NCBI RefSeq assembly: GCF_027744825.2
Contig: NC_071348.1
Span: 2,672,563-2,736,562, forward strand
Length of the DNA stretch: 64,000 bases
Source of the DNA: Synchiropus splendidus
Taxonomy: Eukaryota; Chordata; Actinopteri; Syngnathiformes; Callionymidae
Reading direction: 5' to 3'
The notes beneath the pieces are model-generated. The model was not told the DNA's origin. It saw nothing but the letters and a program-made list of their open reading frames with translations, and did no database searches. A program made the position numbers and the translations under genes. Below, one piece after another: positions 28,498 through 45,009 of the stretch. Each line of letters begins with the position of its first letter. Position 1 is the stretch's first letter.

Positions 28498-30685
28498 CAC
28501 TTTTCACCCCTTGTGGGTGGAGCCTAAGTTGCTGCCATGTCATCACTGACCGAGGACACAAGTCTAGTTCTGAGTCTGGCTACACCAGTCACCGTCCTCA
28601 CCTTCACTCCATGCGTCATCTTCATCCTCATCAGTGTGGTCATCCACTCCAGTTTCCGCGGAAACAGCGGGCACAGGAAGAAAAGTGCAGCTTCTCTCAC
28701 AAAGGTCAGACAAGCTACTTGCTAACTAGGCGGAGGTGATGGACCCTCATTAATGTCCCTTAATGAGAAGACACGGGACTGACTGCCAGCTCTGCTGCCC
28801 ACTGAGCAAAGTGTGGACGATTCATTCCCTGAGATCATCATCACTTCCTGGTCCTGTGCTCAGAATAGCAGCGTGGATGGTATGTATAGTCTTTCAAGGG
28901 TCGGAGAGCCACCAGTGCTGCTGTGTGTGGAGTTGAACCAGGAGTTTCAGGGACTCACCTGGGTGACTGACAGTCCCTTGAGTCATGAAGGTCCTCTGAC
29001 TCAGGAGAAGATTACTCCTGCAGGACCACTGATCGCCGGATAATGAGCTGTCATGTTTGCGGGCTGTGGTCTCCGTGGTAACAATCGTGTCTGGTCAGAG
29101 AGGCGGTTGCTCCTGTGGACATCACTCTGGGATCATTCAGCCGCTAACTTCAAGAACGATGTCGCCCAGGCTGCAGATGTGATTTGGAGCTATAAATAAA
29201 ATCAGAGTGATGGGGTGTCGTGTCAGATGGTGGTGTTAAGGCGCGAGTGCACACGCCTGCTGGTGACGTCATCAACATGGCAGTGCATCATGCACTTGGA
29301 CTCCGACCTCCTCCACGTTCACCTGCTGCTAAATATTCATCAGCTCAGACTCCTGCAGCAGCCCACGTCTCTGAAGCAGCTGAGGAAGCAGAACCTGAAC
29401 ACACACACACTCACAGGTCTGAAGCTCCGCCTCTGCAGTGAGTGAGTCTCAGTGTTCCAGCTTCGCACGAGCTGTGGCTGCTCAGAAGAATCCACCTCAG
29501 CAGGAGTATGGTCCTGGTTCTGCTGAGGAGTAGAACATGAGGAGAAGAGCAGCACACAGGAGTCGAACCTGAGCCAGAGAGAAGCAGCTGCTGTTCAGGT
29601 AAGTGCCTCCACTGCTCCCTTCTTTTAGAAGCTTCAGGTCCAGCTTGACTGTTGGAAATATTTTGCCTGAAACTGACGCCGACGTCAGCAGGTTGAAGCC
29701 ATGGTGCTGTGATGCTGGATCACATGGTTTGAACTCTGGACACTTGTGCCAGCTCACAACGTTCCAACCTGACTGTGAGCTCTGGCTCTGCTCACAACCC
29801 ACCTCCATCCCAGCAACCAACTTCTGGTTAATAAGAAAATGCGACGATTGACACGGTAACCCATGAGTCACGAGTGAGCTTCGTTACCGACTCACTGACT
29901 TGGAGTCTGTCATTGAGCAACACATGAGGTCCGGCCGCTTTCATCCTCACAACGGCAGATATACGAGAAATCACACTGAGATCCGGTTACACACTGGAGC
30001 TATTTCAGGCACATGTGCCTGTGTGATTGTGTGTGACGTCGCGGGTCACAGAGGAGTCATCTGCTCAGTCTGTGACCACAGGAGGCTTGTTCCTGCATCA
30101 GAACACGATGCTGATCCGCCTCAGAACCCAGTTCTGGATGGAAAAGAGTTGATCCTGCGGCCGAGAGCAGAAACAAGCTTCTCTGGACAGAGCCACTCAC
30201 AGTTATGTGGCAGTGGTCAGTGTCATAAGCTGCAGTTGAGACAGGGGTGAAGCTGGGGGTTCCACCACTCCTCATCTGTCCCCACATTTCCTAGGCTCGC
30301 GCCTTGAGAACCTCTTGGACCTGTGCCATCCACACCCCTCGTCACCTTCAAGATCTGGATCTTGTTAGTCAATCTGTCCGACCTGGATGTCGGCGGCAGA
30401 TTCCTCATTAGTAACCGTGAATCTGTTGCCACGGCAACGTCACCGCTTCCTTCACAGTCTTTGTGTTGGAAGACATCTTTAATCGAAGCGTCAACAGCTG
30501 TGAGAGTCCAAGTCTTCCAGTCTGCTGACAGCTGTCGACCGATAACCTGCCCCTCAGCACCAAGTCTCACAGAAGGCCGGGTCTCCATGTGGACTGAGGT
30601 GTTGCCGTGTCACTGGCAGAGCTCTGCACAGAATCTGGACCTTGGTTCTGCTCCAACAAGTGAAAAAGTCTCTTCTCTGTTCAGG
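28498..30685. other. TTC24-GNRHR2 intergenic region
   Basis: Contains the TTC24 3' UTR and the GNRHR2 5' region. A 62-codon frame at 28537-28725 encodes one hydrophobic segment and a basic tail (see findings) but has no known relative. A CRE palindrome lies at 29264-29271. The frame open in phase with GNRHR2 extends about 360 bp upstream of the chosen ATG, without resembling receptor sequence. No other gene is recognised. Confidence 0.5.
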
Positions 30686-32259
30686 ATGTCGGGGAACTGG
30701 TCCAGTCTCAGGTCCTCCTTGGCAGCTCCTCGCTCCACCACTGTGGCTCCGCCTCCTCACAACTCCTCACATTTCCCACCACTGGACTGGGAAGCTCCCA
30801 AGTTCACTCGGGCCGCCCAGTTCCGGGTAGGCGCCACTTCAATCCTCTTCATCTTCGCCGCCTGCAGCAACTTGGCCCTGCTGGCCAGCGTGTGGCGCGG
30901 GCGAGGCCAGCGACTGGCATCGCACCTGCGTCCGCTGATCCTGAGTCTAGTGTCGGCCGACCTGATGATGACGTTCGTGGTGATGCCGCTCGACATGGTG
31001 TGGAACGTGACGGTGCAGTGGTACGGTGGCGACGTCCTCTGCAAACTTCTCTGCTTCCTGAAGTTGTTCGCCATGCAGGCGTCCACCTTCATCCTGGTGG
31101 TCATCAGTCTGGACCGCCAGCACGCCATCCTGCACCCGCTGGACGCCCTGAGTGCCCACCGCCGCAACCGCCGCATGCTACTGTTAGCCTGGTGCCTGAG
31201 CCTGCTCTTCGCCTCGCCACAGGTACGCTAAGGTCACGACCTCCCCGTGTGTCAACACGACCCCGCTCATTTTTCATGACACTCCATCATCCACCTCACT
31301 GCTGAACACCAATCACGTGATCTGTCACGTGATGGTTGTGGAGGTCCAGATCAGATCAGAGCCAGCAGCGAGTGAGTGCTTGGCAGGTAAATCCAGCAGG
31401 AATGTGATTAAGTGCGGCGCCTCCTGCTGTTCGCGGCACAAACATTTCTTTGGAGCAGTGAAGCATGTTGCTCCTGAACTCGTAAACTCTGGACAGTGAG
31501 CGAGAGTTGTGGCGTGTGAAGGCGTCACCTGTCTCCTCCCAGGTAGCTGACGCCTGCTCACGTTCATGTCTGTGCAGCTCTTCATCTTCCGAGCGACGCG
31601 CGTGGACGGCGTGGACTTCACTCAGTGCGTGACTCACGGCAGCTTCAGCGGCCACTGGCAGGAGACGCTCTACAACATGTTCCACTTCTTCACGCTCTAC
31701 ATCGTCCCCCTGCTGGTCATGAGCTGCTGCTACACCCGCATCCTGCTGCACATCAACCAGCAGCACCGGCGCAACAAAGGTAACACGAGCCCAGGCGAAG
31801 CTCACGCGCCTGTAAACATGGGCGGAACCTCATGACATGACCGGCTCGCCCCTCTCAGCAGGTGAGTCATATCTGCGGCGCAGTGGCACCGACATCATCC
31901 CCAAGGCACGCATGAAGACGCTGAAGATGACGGTGGTCATCGTCCTGTCCTTCGTCGTCTGCTGGACCCCCTACTACCTGCTGGGCATCTGGTACTGGTT
32001 CCAGCCCCAGATGCTGCAGATCACGCCCGAGTACGTGCACCACGCCCTCTTTGTGTTCGGGAACCTGAACACCTGCTGCGACCCGATTATCTACGGCTTC
32101 TACACGCCCTCGTTCCGGGCGGACCTCGCCGCCTGCTGCGGCCGCGCCCGGCGCGACACCTCGCCGCGATCTGTGGACCGACTGTCGATGCGGCAGCAGC
32201 CGCACAGCGGCGAGAATGAGTCGGACGGCGCCAGTAACAACCCAGAAGCTGCACAGTAG
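30686..32259 (+). CDS. gnrhr2: GNRHR2-type gonadotropin-releasing hormone receptor
   Basis: Class A G-protein-coupled receptor, 378 residues, in three exons: 30686-31222, 31578-31779 and 31862-32259. The start is the Met of MSGNWSS; N-glycosylation sites occur at NWSS and NSSH. Seven membrane segments are readable: TM1 ILFIFAACSNLALLASVW; TM2 with Asp in SADLMMTFVVMPLD; the TM3 end with DRQHAILHPL in place of DRY; TM6 VIVLSFVVCWTPYYLLGIWY; TM7 LNTCCDPIIYGFYTPSF. Asp in both TM2 and TM7 is the non-mammalian type II arrangement. A cytoplasmic tail of about 55 residues is present, unlike the tail-less mammalian GNRHR1. The reading frame is intact, whereas human GNRHR2 is disrupted. It should couple to Gq/phospholipase C (family knowledge). 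Paralogue naming in fish varies. Confidence 0.93.
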
Positions 32260-32574
32260 CCTCGGCCAATCAGAGCCTCGGATGTCAATGATGTCATAAA
32301 TGAATGTAAAACTAACTTCAAACTCAGTGGAGCACGACAGCAGGTGCAGAACTGGTCTCTGGTCCACAGTGGCCGAGACGCGAGAGAGAAGTCCCAATCA
32401 TGCTGCAGCGCCACCGTCTGGTCAGTCACGTGTAGTTTAAAAGAGTTCCGGGGACTCGCACAAGGCCCATGCCAAGTCTGTGACGGGACCAGTAGTGAGG
32501 TCTTAGATGAGACGATGATTCTCCAGGTGAGGTGAACTTTGGATCTTTCTTCCCTGTCTGATGTTTGTATTGAA

Positions 32575-32580
32575 AATAAA
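32575..32580 (+). terminator. Poly(A) signal, GNRHR2 candidate
   Basis: AATAAA about 315 bp after the GNRHR2 stop codon. Confidence 0.55.
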
Positions 32581-32810
32581 ATCAGTTCTAGAAGGTTCTC
32601 CAACTGTCCCGCTCACTGTTGCCAGGGAAACTGGACAAGCTGAGGAAGTGACCTTCATCTGGTCCAGATCCTGGTTCACTCACTCATTTTTCAGCAGAGC
32701 ACAGCTCTGACCACACCGGTGTTGCATTCTCCCGGAGTCATGTGACCAGTGTGGGGTCGAGGCATCGGTTGAGTGTGAGTAAGGACGAAGGTTTCGTAAA
32801 TGAATTCAGC

Positions 32811-32816
32811 TTTATT
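32811..32816 (-). terminator. Poly(A) signal, IGDCC3 candidate
   Basis: TTTATT on the plus strand (AATAAA for the minus-strand gene). If used, IGDCC3 has a 3' UTR of about 1.9 kb that ends about 230 bp from the GNRHR2 signal, tail to tail. Confidence 0.45.
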
Positions 32817-34693
32817 TGGTTCCATGTGTCTGAACTTCACACACAGAAGTTGAAAACGTCAGAGACGCGAGGTCTCAGACTTTAAAGCTTTTCTTCTTCG
32901 GACACATTAAACTGGAGAAAAGAAATCAGAAATATTAAAGCGTCACTTTTCTCATTGGTTCTAGCATTCCAGCGCTACACTTTCTAGTTTCTACAGCGTG
33001 GCCAGCAGGGGGCAGCAGAGCAGCGAGCCAAGAACAGGAGCACACTCATGGCTCTCAGGAATTATGGCGGTTCGCTCAGTGGCTCTGGTGTCAGCTGCAG
33101 TCACGCTTCAAACTCTACAAACGTTCTCATTCAACTAGCAACAATTCAGTAAAAACTGGAAAGTAAGAGGGAAAACATGGTAAAACATCGGCTCTTCTTC
33201 GGTTTGGCTCATTTGCTCTTTGCTTATGACTGAGACTGAAACTGGAAGAACAGTTCGAGCCAAACTTCACACATTTGTAAAATATTCATTAAAGGGTCCC
33301 GAACCAGCTGTGACCTTTGACCCGAGAACTTCATGACTCTGCCTCTGGTTCCTTAAAAAAATTCTGACTCCACCACCAGCTTAAATAAAACAACCCACAT
33401 GACGACTTGTAGGCAGCACTGCTCCTAAACAATAAAACAAGCCGTCTGTGAAGAGTCTGAGTCACTTCTTCAAGTGACTCCAGTGAGTCTTGTGTCTCGG
33501 ACGAGTCGTGAGTCAGACTTTGAGTAAATCTACTGGAGGTCAGGTCAAAGGTCACAGCTCTCTTCTAGGTCAACAGGACAGACAGCAGGTGTTCTGAGTT
33601 TACAGTTTGGCACCGTCTATTCTTCATTCTTATTTGGCTGCTATACATAGGAAAATATATTCACCTAGTTCTGACTAACATGTTTGTTCACAGACATGTA
33701 CAAACAAACTGGAGGAAACAACATTATCTTTGGACATGAACTTTTGGAATCCGGACATCAGCACTAAGGGAAGTGAGAATACAGGCTGTTCTCCATGAAG
33801 ACAGACGTCCAAACATCTGGAGCACCCGGAAGAGGTAGCAGTCAAAGTCATTCCAACATCTCCACTGAGCTTCGGGAGGTAACAGCGACACACAGTGGCA
33901 GAAAAGGGAAGCGTCAGTGGAGGAGGCAGCTGGTGCTTGACTGGAGGAGGTGCTTAGAAGGATGTGGAGCTCCAGAAACCTTCTCAGGAAGAGCTTCGGG
34001 TGAGTCGGTTTGGTCGGGCACAGACGGACATTGGCACATAAGAAGACACGCAGCCCACAACAGGCCTTTTGGTTTTGAGGTAGGCTAGCAGGACCAGCAG
34101 CATGGGCTTGTGTGGCCTGGAGCAGGCACTGAGCCTCTCTTTGGAGGAAGAGTTTGGAGGAAGGGAAGAAAGGAAGGTGGAAAGAGACCGGCTGTCGGCG
34201 TCCTGACTAGAGGCGAACTCGGTGAGACAATCAAGCACTAAAGCAAAGCCGAGGACGAGCGCGTCCCCTGCGGACACCGTCCGATCAGAGTCAAATCCCT
34301 TTGGCTGGTGACCTCAGCAGGATCTGAGGACCACATGACTGGCCCTCAGTGGCTCCTGTGAGGGCCGGAACTCTGAACAGACTGGTGGAAGGCCTCGGTG
34401 TCACACAAACTTGGCACCAATGGTGACGAACACAAGACTAATAACGGAAAAAGAAGGTTTTGGTTTCAACAGGTTCGTCCAAACGTCGAGGGTTCAGGGT
34501 GAAATGGTTTAGCTTTGGCTTCCAGGAGGAACTTGGTGAATTGTATTCCAGGTGGTGGACATCTGGAGACGAGTCGGGCGGGGCAGACGATAGACGTTCC
34601 TTAATTCTAACTTAAAATCAAGGCGGCGTGGCTGTAAGGCGGTCAGGAGAGGAGCCGACAGCGGGTGGGGTTCAGGGGAGGAAAGGGTGTGTG
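32817..34693 (-). other. Probable long 3' UTR of IGDCC3
   Basis: Noncoding sequence between the IGDCC3 stop codon and the proposed poly(A) signal. No coding frame resembling a protein is seen on either strand. Confidence 0.4.
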
Positions 34694-40051
<5,358 letters not shown>

Positions 40052-41063
40052 GAGTCAGTCCCTGAACACAGCATCTGTGAAGCTCTTTATCATCATAATC
40101 CCCTTCATGCTTTTCAACTTGAACTTGGACGAGGTGACTTTCCCAGGACCCCCCCAGCCAGTGACGTCACCCAAAACCCTCCATCCTGGGCCCAGCTGGT
40201 CTCTGAAGATGCTGTGGGAGGAGAAACCAGCCACCAGCATGACCTCCATCGCCCCCCTCCCCGCATCCTGGACCTCCCCCCAACCGCCTGTGTCTAAAGG
40301 ACAACAATAACGACAACAAAGCTCAGAGCAGACACAACATCTCCCCCCGAAAATGGACAACAACACCAGCGACTCAACTTTGCAGCTGTCGCTTCATTTG
40401 CATCCTGAACTTTCTCCATCCAGAACCAGGTCTGGACTCAGAACCAAAAGTTCCACGACCGTGCTGAACTCAAGTCCCATCTCTGCCCAACAGCCCAAAC
40501 CCAGACCAATAAGACTGGAGGACCAGAACCAGACTCAACATACCAAAAACCCAGACCAGACCCATGAAGAACCACACCAGAATTGAACCAAAGTAAAGAA
40601 CTCTCAGTGGGCCTCAAAGAACCAGACAACAAAGTCCAATCAGAACCAAGTCAGATAACTCTCAACCTGCCTAAGCAACCAGACTCAGTAATTCATGTGA
40701 GTCAGAAGCACCAATTCAGTTAAGGATCAGAAGAACCTGACCAAACTTTGACTCAGAACTCATGACTGAGTAGCACAGAAGCGATCCAAAAGAACCACCA
40801 ACTCAGCCTGTCTAGTATCAGCCAGGAACTTTTCCTAAGAGAGTGACTGTATCGAATCCTGACCCAAAACTTGACACAGAACAAAATCTGGATGCCAAAG
40901 CTACACAGATGGGTCGGAACCAAGCAAATGTTTTTATCAGAAGAAATGGTCGTTAAGAACCAGAAGCTGATTTATTTTTTGGCGACAGAGTCACATAGTG
41001 ACTTGGAGTGAACACATGAAAACCCGATTCACGAGGACGTGAGTGAACTTCTGATGAATGATT

Positions 41064-41096
<33 letters not shown>

Positions 41097-43200
41097 ATCA
41101 TGGTTCAGACTTCACATATGGGATTAGAACCCGCCTCATCTGCGTGGCTCATTAGGATGGATGAAGCGTGCCCCCCAACCAGCACCACCCCCAGCCAGAT
41201 CCCTAAAACCTTGACCTTGGCCTCTGAAGGTCATGAGAGTGCAGGTTCAGGTTCAGCACCCTAAAGCTCCTCCCTCCTCTATTGTCACGGTCCGACTGTC
41301 CGTGAACCCCCCTCACAGATATCACACAGCAGGACCCCCACACCCCGACCCCCCAGCAGTGAATTCATCATCAGAAACGTCAGCAGCATGTCTGGTGCCG
41401 GAGCCTGGGAACCAGACACACACACACACACTTGACCTCTCCTGGCCATCACCCTTTCCTCAGCCTGTCCCTCTAAACACATGACTAACCTGAACCAGGA
41501 CTCTGAACCTTTGAACTGGAACTCAGTTAGAATCACCCAGTTATTTAGACATCTTTGCCCTCAAACCTCTATGTGGACCGGCCAAAATGTCCTCACAGGA
41601 TCAGTATCTTGTCAAAGATTGGTTCACACAAGACTATTAATACATGTCAACTCAGACCTATGCACAGACGGTGATGTTACACAATGGTCGATTTCAAGAA
41701 TGACACACTTGTGCCTCAGAAATATGACCCAACTCATGGTTTCCCCACAGAACTTGCTCCATGTTTGCCAACGCACTCACCAACAACACTGTGCAAACAA
41801 ATGCTGACAGCGTGTTTTCAGACATCATTCTTCTCTATTCGATTAACGTCAGCGTCGCGCTGTCCTCCACTCAAGTGTCTTTGTCCTGTAACTCAGTAAA
41901 GAGTTGCGCTGCTCCAGTTCAAGAGCGACACTCACGCACTCGCTGCTGTATGTAAATGAGATGAAGATGAGCGTCTCTCGCATCTCTGCGCGGTCAACCA
42001 TCTAAAACTGCGTTATGAAGTTGAAACTACAACAAACATCAGGAAAGTTGGACACGTGACGACAAAGCAGGGTCTGTCTTCTGCCACTTCAACAAACAAA
42101 CAACGACGAATGAGGACAACAGACCTGAGCAGCAGAGCAGCAGCGTCATCATCGTCATACTCCAGGTAAGCAGCATCTTCAGCATCTTCTCCTATATCCA
42201 AACCATGAGAAGCATCAGAACCCGGGACTTCTCTGTGGTCTGCTCGTGTCTCAGCTCCTCGGACGAGCTGCTCACTCTCCTGATACTCTGCTTGAAATGA
42301 CATCCCGGTGACTGACCGTGGGGGAGGGGGGCGGGACCTGGGTCCGGGGCGGAGGGTTGAGGTAGTGAATGTGGGGAATTGACCTGCCAGCCTCACAGCT
42401 GTGGGTGCGAGATAATGACGTCACGTGGTCGGATGAAAGCCCGAGAGGAAGATGACCGTGATGACGAAGAGCACCAGCGGTATGATTATCACCATAACAT
42501 TTGTCTTCATGTGCATCATAAAGAGCCATCTATTCTTCATCAGTAGTTTAAACAAACTACACGTCTAGCCCGACATCACATTAGAGAGAGACAAAACAAG
42601 CGTAACACGTGAAACACATTTCACAACGTGAGTATTGGTTGCGCAGTTTTACCACAAATGACTTAAACGTAGTTGAATCATCTCAAACTGCGAAAGTAGT
42701 TCAACTGCCTGAAAATGATAGCAAACTGTAGTATACTTTACGGTGAGAGGTCCAAGCGGCTGTTCCGATCCTGGCCTGCGGTGGCAGCAGCGAGCGCTCT
42801 CCGCTGCGACGCTGCTCAGGAGAAGAAGAAAGAACCCAACTCTGCTCGAATGTAAACAAACAGTGTCGAAGGAAGCAGACGCAGATCTGAGATCGCCCTC
42901 CGAGACCTCTCAAGACAATGAAGCAGACGCGGACGGAACCAGGGGCGACGTTCTGATTGACCACACGGTGAGTGATGAGTGAGTTTGTTCTCTCGTACGT
43001 CGCGATTAGAATCGACTGGGAACTGGCCCACGTGCTCGCATCTAGACCACCACGCGCTATGTTTTTTTGCATTCTGTTGAACAACCACGTGCATCCTTGC
43101 GCCTAGTGTGTGTTGTGAGATCCCAGGACTAGAACGTCTTGATATAGCGGAGGCGCGTTAGGTAGTTGTCATGGTTACCGGAAGTAACTGAGGCAAAATG
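40052..43200. other. IGDCC3-POLR3GL intergenic region
   Basis: Upstream of both IGDCC3 and POLR3GL. It contains CRE palindromes (40162-40169 and 42416-42423), a TG microsatellite at about 41068-41093, a repeat copy at about 41425-41605, and an alternative signal-peptide-like exon at 42125-42185 (minus). A short overlapping pair of frames at 42413-42545 encodes a hydrophobic peptide on one strand and an acidic one on the other; neither can be assigned. Confidence 0.45.
41425..41605 (-). repeat. Copy E of dispersed element, partial and inverted
   Basis: Carries the reverse-complement core (ggccatcaccctttcc) and ends with ggccaaaatgtcctcacagg, as in the copy at 58897-59150. The right boundary is diffuse. 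Confidence 0.6.
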
Positions 43201-43564
43201 TTATGCTCAGGTGAAACTGCGTGTGTCCATGTGTTACTGGAGGGGTGTGGCGCTACTCAAAAATAATAATTATGTGAAGCACAAGTGTGGAAGCATGACC
43301 TGCCCCCCGCCGCAGTGGAGACGATGGAAATCTAAGTGAGTTCGAGGATTCAGATGTAAATGTGGGAACATCGCAGGGAAGCTCCTCATTTGAATACCCC
43401 TCTCTCTAAGAATATTCACAACTGCTGCATAATCGGGGGTGGTGGCGGAGGAGATCTTGATAACTTGGATGTGTCAGACCTCCTGCTGGTCTCTAACCCC
43501 CAGACACCACCAGTCCAGCTCACCTGGTTCAGAAGGTCCGTCCAGTTTGGTCCCGCTGGTGAGA

Positions 43565-44832
43565 ATGGCGGGTCACGGGGGCGGAAGAGGACGGCGGATG
43601 ATGAGCTTCAGCGTGGAGGCTGTTGGCATCAACCGAGGAGAGAGTTTACCTCCTTCTATCCAGCAGCCCACGCCTCTGTTTCCAGTGAGTGATTCTCCAA
43701 GGCTCCAGAACCAGGTAGTGACATTGAGCTGATTCTCTCAAGTCACCTTGCTTTGTAGCTGATGGAGCACAAGCCCCTCCCCCTGACTGAGGGAGAGGAA
43801 GCAGAGTACCTGCTGGCACTCAAACAGGAGTTCAGAGGAACCACCAGGAGTCTCCCTACTTTCATCCACCCAGCTGCCACCAAGAGAGGTCAGAGACCGG
43901 CTAGGGACTCCAAGTCCAGTACTGACGTGTGTGTGTGTTTTGTGCAGATGTGGAGCGCTACTCAGACAAGTATCATGGCAGCGAACAAACCGACCGGCTG
44001 AGAGACGCTATCCCGGGTGCGTCTCTCAAACCCTCTCATTGTTGTTGCATTGAACCTGATGTTCACTCACCACTGTGTCTCAGACTGGACCAGGTTCCCC
44101 AGAGAAGTCCGGCCGTACCTGCGGAGGCTGAAGCGAGCGGGTCAGTATGTTCAGGTGCTGTGAGGCGACACATAAATGACACAAGCGCAGACTGGCTCAA
44201 TGACATGACTCTGATCTTGGTGTCTTGTGTGTCTCCTGACTCTGCTCCATGAGTCTTTGTAAGGAGTAGGACGATGATGAAGGCAATATGACATTCTGGT
44301 TTGTGTTGCTTTAGATTAGTGATAAGTGGATTTTAGTGATGATGATGATGGCCATGGCAGAGTGCTCCACAGGTCTGACTGGTTGTTGCTCTCCTCAGCT
44401 CCAACCACCAAGCCCACAACCAAGGCAGCTGAGCCGCTCCTAAAGAAGACGAGAACCAAGGACAAGGAGGACGTTCTCCTCCAGCTGGAGGTGAGCGCAG
44501 CTGGCAGCCACTCCCTGTGAGCTTGTGGGCCTGATGGCTTGTGTTTCTCCTGGTAAAGACACTGGAGAAGAAAGAAGAGCAGCAGAGCGACGAGGACGAG
44601 GCGGACGGCAACGAAGAGGGAAAGAAGCAGGAGGAGGAGGGAGCGGAGGCTGAGGAGGAGTATGACGAGGAAGAGTTTGAAGAGGTGAGACTCCTGCTTG
44701 TGTCACATGATGTGAAGGAGGTTCTGAGCCTGTGTGTGTGTGCAGGAGACAGACTACATCATGTCTTACTTCGACAATGGAGAGGAGTTTGGAGCAGAAA
44801 GTGACGACAACATGGACGAGGCAGTTTACTGA
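43565..44832 (+). CDS. polr3gl: POLR3GL, RNA polymerase III subunit G-like (RPC7-like)
   Basis: Subunit of RNA polymerase III, part of the RPC3/6/7 heterotrimer used in initiation; nuclear. Seven exons (43565-43684, 43759-43888, 43948-44016, 44084-44140, 44399-44490, 44559-44684, 44746-44832) total 681 nt, giving 226 residues with all phases consistent. The Gly/Arg start MAGHGGGRGRR leads to FSVEAVGINRGESLPP, then EYLLALKQEFRG, DVERYSDKYHGSE and DWTRFPREVR. An acidic Glu-rich stretch is followed by ETDYIMSYFDNGEEFG and the terminal DDNMDEAVY. The Glu-rich tract and this C terminus are hallmarks of the POLR3G/GL family. POLR3GL is preferred to POLR3G by neighbours (a TXNIP-like gene, as in human 1q21) and by the EEFGAESDDNMDEA ending. 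Confidence 0.95.
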
Positions 44833-44910
44833 CGTACAAGTTTGAACCAGTTTTACCCTGAAGTTGTTTTAAAGTTTCTACCTGCTTTTATACGACGTGT
44901 TTGTCGGAGA

Positions 44911-44916
44911 AATAAA
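44911..44916 (+). terminator. Poly(A) signal, POLR3GL
   Basis: AATAAA 79 bp after the POLR3GL stop codon. The convergent class I-like gene ends only about 95 bp further on, so the 3' UTRs probably overlap. Confidence 0.75.
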
Positions 44917-45009
44917 CTCCACTTGTTTACACACCAATAGCTCTTGTCCAGCATCTGCTCAGTTTCTTTCGTTGACCACAGACCCAATGAGCCACGACTC
45001 TGAGGTACC

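Noticed and set aside
30323..30685. N-terminal extension of GNRHR2 in the open upstream frame
   Set aside because: The extra sequence resembles no receptor; the Met at 30686 starts a normal short N terminus with glycosylation sites.
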